Positions 60,201 through 64,000 of a stretch of DNA of 64,000 nt are shown here, in pieces; positions within the stretch are counted from its first letter, which is position 1, and each line of letters starts with the position of its first letter. Position numbers and translations under genes: made by a program. The notes under the pieces were generated by a model, which saw nothing but the letters and a program-made list of their open reading frames with translations, was not told the origin of the DNA and made no database searches. This DNA is from Punica granatum (lineage: Eukaryota > Streptophyta > Magnoliopsida > Myrtales > Lythraceae): positions 62,001 to 126,000 of the forward strand of contig NW_022204420.1 of assembly GCF_007655135.1 (NCBI RefSeq). Direction: 5' to 3'.

Positions 60201-63200
60201 CCGAAGGGGACTGACCCCTGTGCAGAAATTAAAGTCGGGATTGACCCGAAGGGGATTGACCCCAGTGCAGAAATTAAATTCGGGATTGACCCGAAGGGGA
60301 TGGACCCGAAGGGGACTGACCCCAGTGCAGAAATTAAAGTCGGGATAGACCCGAAGGGCACTGACCCCTATGCAGAAATTAAAGTCGGGATTGATCCGAA
60401 GGGGACAGACCCCTGTGCAGAAATTAAAGTCGGGATTGACTCGGTGGGGATCCCCAGTGCAAAAATTAAGGTCAGGATTGACCCGAGGGGGATTGACCCG
60501 AAGGGGACTGACCCCAGTGCAGAAATTAAAGTCGGGATTGACCCGAAGGGCACTGACCCCTATGCAGAAATTAAAGTCGGGATTGATCCGAAGGGGACTG
60601 ACCCCTGTGCAGAAATTAAAGTCGGGATTGACTCGGAGGGGATTGACCCCAGTGCAGAAATTAAAGTCGGGATTGACCCGAAGGGGATGGACCCGAAGGG
60701 GACTGACCCCAGTGCAGAAATTAAAGTCGGGATTGACCCGAAGGGCACTGACCCCTATGCAGAAATTAAAGTCGGGATTGATCCGAAGGGGACAGACCCC
60801 TGTGCAGAAATTAAAGTCGGGATTGACTCGGAGGGGATTGACCCCAGTGCAAAAATTAAAGTCAGGATTGACCCGAAGGGGATTGACCCGAAGGGGACTG
60901 ACCCTAGTGCAGAAATTAAAGTCGGGATTGACCCGAAGGGCACTGACCCCTATGCAGAAATTAAAGTCGGGATTGATCGGAAGGGGACATACCCCAGTGC
61001 AGAAATTAAAGTCGGGATTGACTCGGACGGGATTGACCCCAGTGCAAAAATTAAAGTAGGGATTGACCCGAAGGTGATTGACCCCAGTGCAGAAATGAAA
61101 GTCGGGATTGACCCGAAGGGGACTGACCCCAGTGCAGGAATTAAAGTAGGGATTGACCCCAGTGCAGAAATTAAAGTCAGGATTAACTCGAATGGGACTG
61201 ACCCCAGTGCAGAAATTAAAGTCGGGATTGAACCGAAGGACACTGATCCCTGTGCAAAAATTAAAGTCGGGATTGACCCGAAGGGGATTGACCCCAGTGC
61301 AGAAATTAACGTCAGGATTCACTCGAAGGGGACTGACCCCAGTGCAGAAATTAAAGTCGGGATTGATCCGAAGGGGACTGACCCCTGTGCAGAAATTAAA
61401 GTCGGGATTGACTCGGAGGGGATTGACCCCAGTGCAGAAATTAAAGTCGGGATTGACCCGAAGGGGATGGACCCGAAGGGGACTGACCCCTGTGCAGAAA
61501 TGAAAGTCGGGATTGACCCGAAGGGGACTGACCCCAGTGCAGGAATTAAAGTAGGGATTGACCCCAGTGCAGAAATTAAAGTCAGGATTGACGCGAAGGG
61601 GACTGACCCCAGTGCAGAAATTAAAGTCGGGATTGAACCGAAGGACACTGATCCCTGTGCAAAAATTAAAGTCGGGATTGACCCGAAGGGGATTGACCCC
61701 AGTCCAGAAATTAACGTCAGGATTCACTCGAAGGGGACTGACCCCAGTGCAGAAATTAAAGTCGGGATTGATCCGAAGGGGACTGACCCCTGTGCAGAAA
61801 TTAAAGTCGGGATTGACTCGAGGGGATTGACCCCAGTGCAAAATTAAAGTCGGGATTGACCCGAAGGGGATTGACCCCAGTTCAGAAATTAAAGTCGGGA
61901 TTGACCCGAAGGGGATTGACCCCAGTTCAGAAATTAAAGTCGGGATTGACCCGAAGGTGATTGACCCCATTGCAGAAATGAAAGTCGGGATTTACCCGAA
62001 GGGGACTGACCCCTGTGCTGAAATTAAAGTCGGGATAGACCCGAAGGGGACTGACCCCTGTGCAGAAATTAAAGTCGGGATTGACCCGAAGGGGATTGAC
62101 CCCTGTGCAGAAATTAAAGTCGGGATTAACCTAAAGGGGACTGATCCCTGTGCAGAAATTAAAGTCGGATTGACCCGAGGGGCACTGATCCCTATGCAGA
62201 AATTAATGTCGGGATTGACCCGAAGGGGTATGACCCGAAGGGGACTGACTCCAGTGCAGAAATTAAAGTCGGATTGACCCGAAGGACACTGACCCCTATG
62301 CAGAAATTAAAGTCGGGATTGACCCGAAGGAGATTGACCCGAAGGGGACTGACCCCAGTGCAGAAATTAAAGTCGGGATTGATCCGAAGGGGACTGACCC
62401 CTGTGCAGAAATTAAAGTCGGGATTGACTCGGAGGGAGTGACCCCAGTGCAGAAATTAAAGTCGGGATTCACCCGAAGGGGATGGACCCGAAGGGGACTG
62501 ACCCCAGTGCAGAAATTAAAGTCGGGATAGACCCGAAGGGCACTGACCCCTATGCAGAAATTAAAGTCGGGATTGATCCGAAGGGGACAGACCCCTGTGC
62601 AGAAATTAAAGTCGGGATTGACTCGGAGGGGATTGACCCCAGTGCAAAAATTAAGGTCAGGATTGACCCGAGGGGGATTGACCCGAAGGGGACTGACCCC
62701 AGTGCAGAAATTAAAGTCGGGATTGACCCGAAGCGGATTGACCCCAGTGCAGAAATTAAAGTCGGGATTGACCCGAAGGGGATTGACCCCAGTTCAGAAA
62801 TTAAAGTCGGGATTGACCCGAAGGTGATTGACCCCATTGCAGAAATTAAAGTCGGGATTTACCCGAAGGGGACTGACCCCTGTGCTGAAATTAAAGTCGG
62901 GATTGACCCGAAGGGGACTGACCCCTGTGCAGAAATTAAAGTCGGGATTGACCCGAAGGGGATTGACCCCTGTGCAGAAATTAAAGTCGGGATTAACCTA
63001 AAGGGGACTGATCCCTGTGCAGAAATTAAAGTCGGATTGACCCGAAGGGCACTAACCCCTGTGCAGAAATTAATGTCGGGATTGACCCGAAGGGGATTGA
63101 CCCGAAGGGGACTGACCCCAGTGCAGAAATTAAAGTCGGATTGACCCGAAGGGCACTGACCCCTATGCAGAAATTAAAGTCGGGATTGACCCGAAGGAGA

Positions 63201-64000
63201 TTGACCCGAAGGGGACTGACCCCAGTGCAGAAATTAAAGTCGGGATTCACCCGAAGGGGATGGACCCGAAGGGGACTGACCCCAGTGCAGAAATTAAAGT
63301 CGGGATAGACCCGAAGGGCACTGACCCCTATGCAGAAATTAAAGTCGGGATTGATCCGAAGGGGACTGACACCTGTGCAGAAATTAAAGTCGGGATTCAC
63401 CCGAACGGGATGGACCCGAAGGGGACTGACCCCAGTGCAGAAATTAAAGTCGGGATAGACCCGAAGGGCACTGACCCCTATGCAGAAATTAAAGTCGGGA
63501 TTGATCCGAAGGGGACAGACCCCTGTGCAGAAATTAAAGTCGGGATTGACTCGGAGGGGATTGACCCGAGTGCAAAAATTAAAGTCCGGATTGACCCGAA
63601 GGGGATTGACCCGAAGGGGACTGACCCCAGTGCAGAAATTAAAGTCGGGATTGACCCGAAGGGCACTGACCCCTATGCAGAAATTAAAGTCGGGATTGAT
63701 CCGAAGGGGACTGACCCCTGTGCAGAAATTAAAGTCGGGATTGACTCGGAGGGGATTGACCCCAGTGCAGAAATTAAAGTCCGGATTGACCCGAAGGGGA
63801 CTGACCCCAGTGCAGAAATTAAAGTCGGGATTGACCCGAAGGGCACTGACCCCTATGCAGAAATTAAAGTCGGGATTGATCCGAAGGGGACTTACCCCTG
63901 TGCAGAAATTAAAGTCGGGATTGACTCGGAGGGGATTGACCCCAGTGCAAAAATTAAAGTCGGGATTGACCCGAAGGTGATTGACCCCAGTGCAGAAATT
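57201..64000 (-). repeat. 3'-UTR minisatellite, 45-bp unit with higher-order structure
   Basis: About 150 units of a 45-bp repeat, plus-strand form GGGATTGACCCGAAGGGGAC then TGACCCCAGTGCAGAAATTAAAGTC. Units of 30 and 60 bp arise by loss or gain of a 15-bp submodule. Variants of the middle part (CCCCAGTGC, CCCCTGTGC, CCCCTATGC, CCCATTGC) recur in fixed order, giving a 195-bp higher-order unit and longer duplicated blocks. It runs off the window, so full length is unknown. It lies in the 3' UTR of the minus-strand Tat element whose LTR is 52465-56991. Long ORFs (515 codons plus, 653 codons minus) follow from the multiple-of-three unit and are not genes. Confidence 0.93.

Noticed and set aside
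60009..61970. 653-codon minus-strand ORF and overlapping 515-codon plus-strand ORF
   Set aside because: Both are frames through a 45-bp minisatellite whose unit is a multiple of three; no domain, no start context, and equally open frames on both strands.

Overview
The window looks like repeat-dense, probably heterochromatic DNA of a flowering plant, most likely a eudicot. This is inferred from its nested Ty3/gypsy Tat-lineage (Ogre/TatII-like) and Ty1/copia LTR retrotransposons and a plant-type MITE. I found no host protein gene, tRNA, rRNA or CRISPR array. Nearly every base belongs to one family of giant-LTR elements (LTRs about 5 kb, starting TGTCAGCACC or TGTTAGCACC on the sense strand and ending in GCACA or GTACA), inserted into one another.

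Layout, left to right. 1-3276: minus-strand LTR cut by the window edge. 3277-3605: LTR-like remnant. 3606-5716: truncated copia element (RNase H end plus 3' LTR). 5717-9199: minus-strand Tat 3' LTR start, polypurine tract and 3'-UTR minisatellites. 9200-12278: plus-strand LTR, interrupted by a minus-strand LTR at 12279-15931, which is itself interrupted by plus-strand element E2 starting at 15932. The E2 5' LTR is split into 15932-18721, 43232-44930 and 50045-50455 by two datable insertions: a complete 24.5-kb minus-strand Tat element E1 (18722-43226, target duplication AGTCT) and a 5.1-kb solo LTR (44931-50039, target duplication ACGGG). E2 continues with a primer-binding site, an atypical leader and a 3'-UTR array, but no gag-pol (50456-52464). 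52465-56991 is a minus-strand Tat 3' LTR, followed by its polypurine tract and a 45-bp minisatellite of at least 6.8 kb that runs off the window.

E1 carries, in sense order on the minus strand: 5' LTR, tRNA-type primer site, leader, an extra ORF1 (DUF7745-like N-terminus plus coiled coil), gag, aspartic protease with a G-patch-like tail, a possible intron, reverse transcriptase, RNase H, a second archaeal-type RNase H, integrase, a 32-bp tandem array, polypurine tract and 3' LTR. It is dead: multiple in-frame stops, several frameshifts (one explained exactly by a 25-bp tandem duplication), a hAT-like MITE in ORF1 and a foreign 3.6-kb solo LTR in the protease tail. Yet sampled stretches of its two LTRs are nearly identical.

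The most unusual signals are: (i) an imperfect hairpin module of about 100 bp that recurs in every LTR of the family; (ii) minisatellite arrays in the 3' UTR of all four Tat copies that share short cores; (iii) a higher-order-structured 45-bp array whose unit length is a multiple of three, giving long spurious ORFs on both strands; (iv) a set of three small hairpins with compensatory stem changes in the E2 leader.
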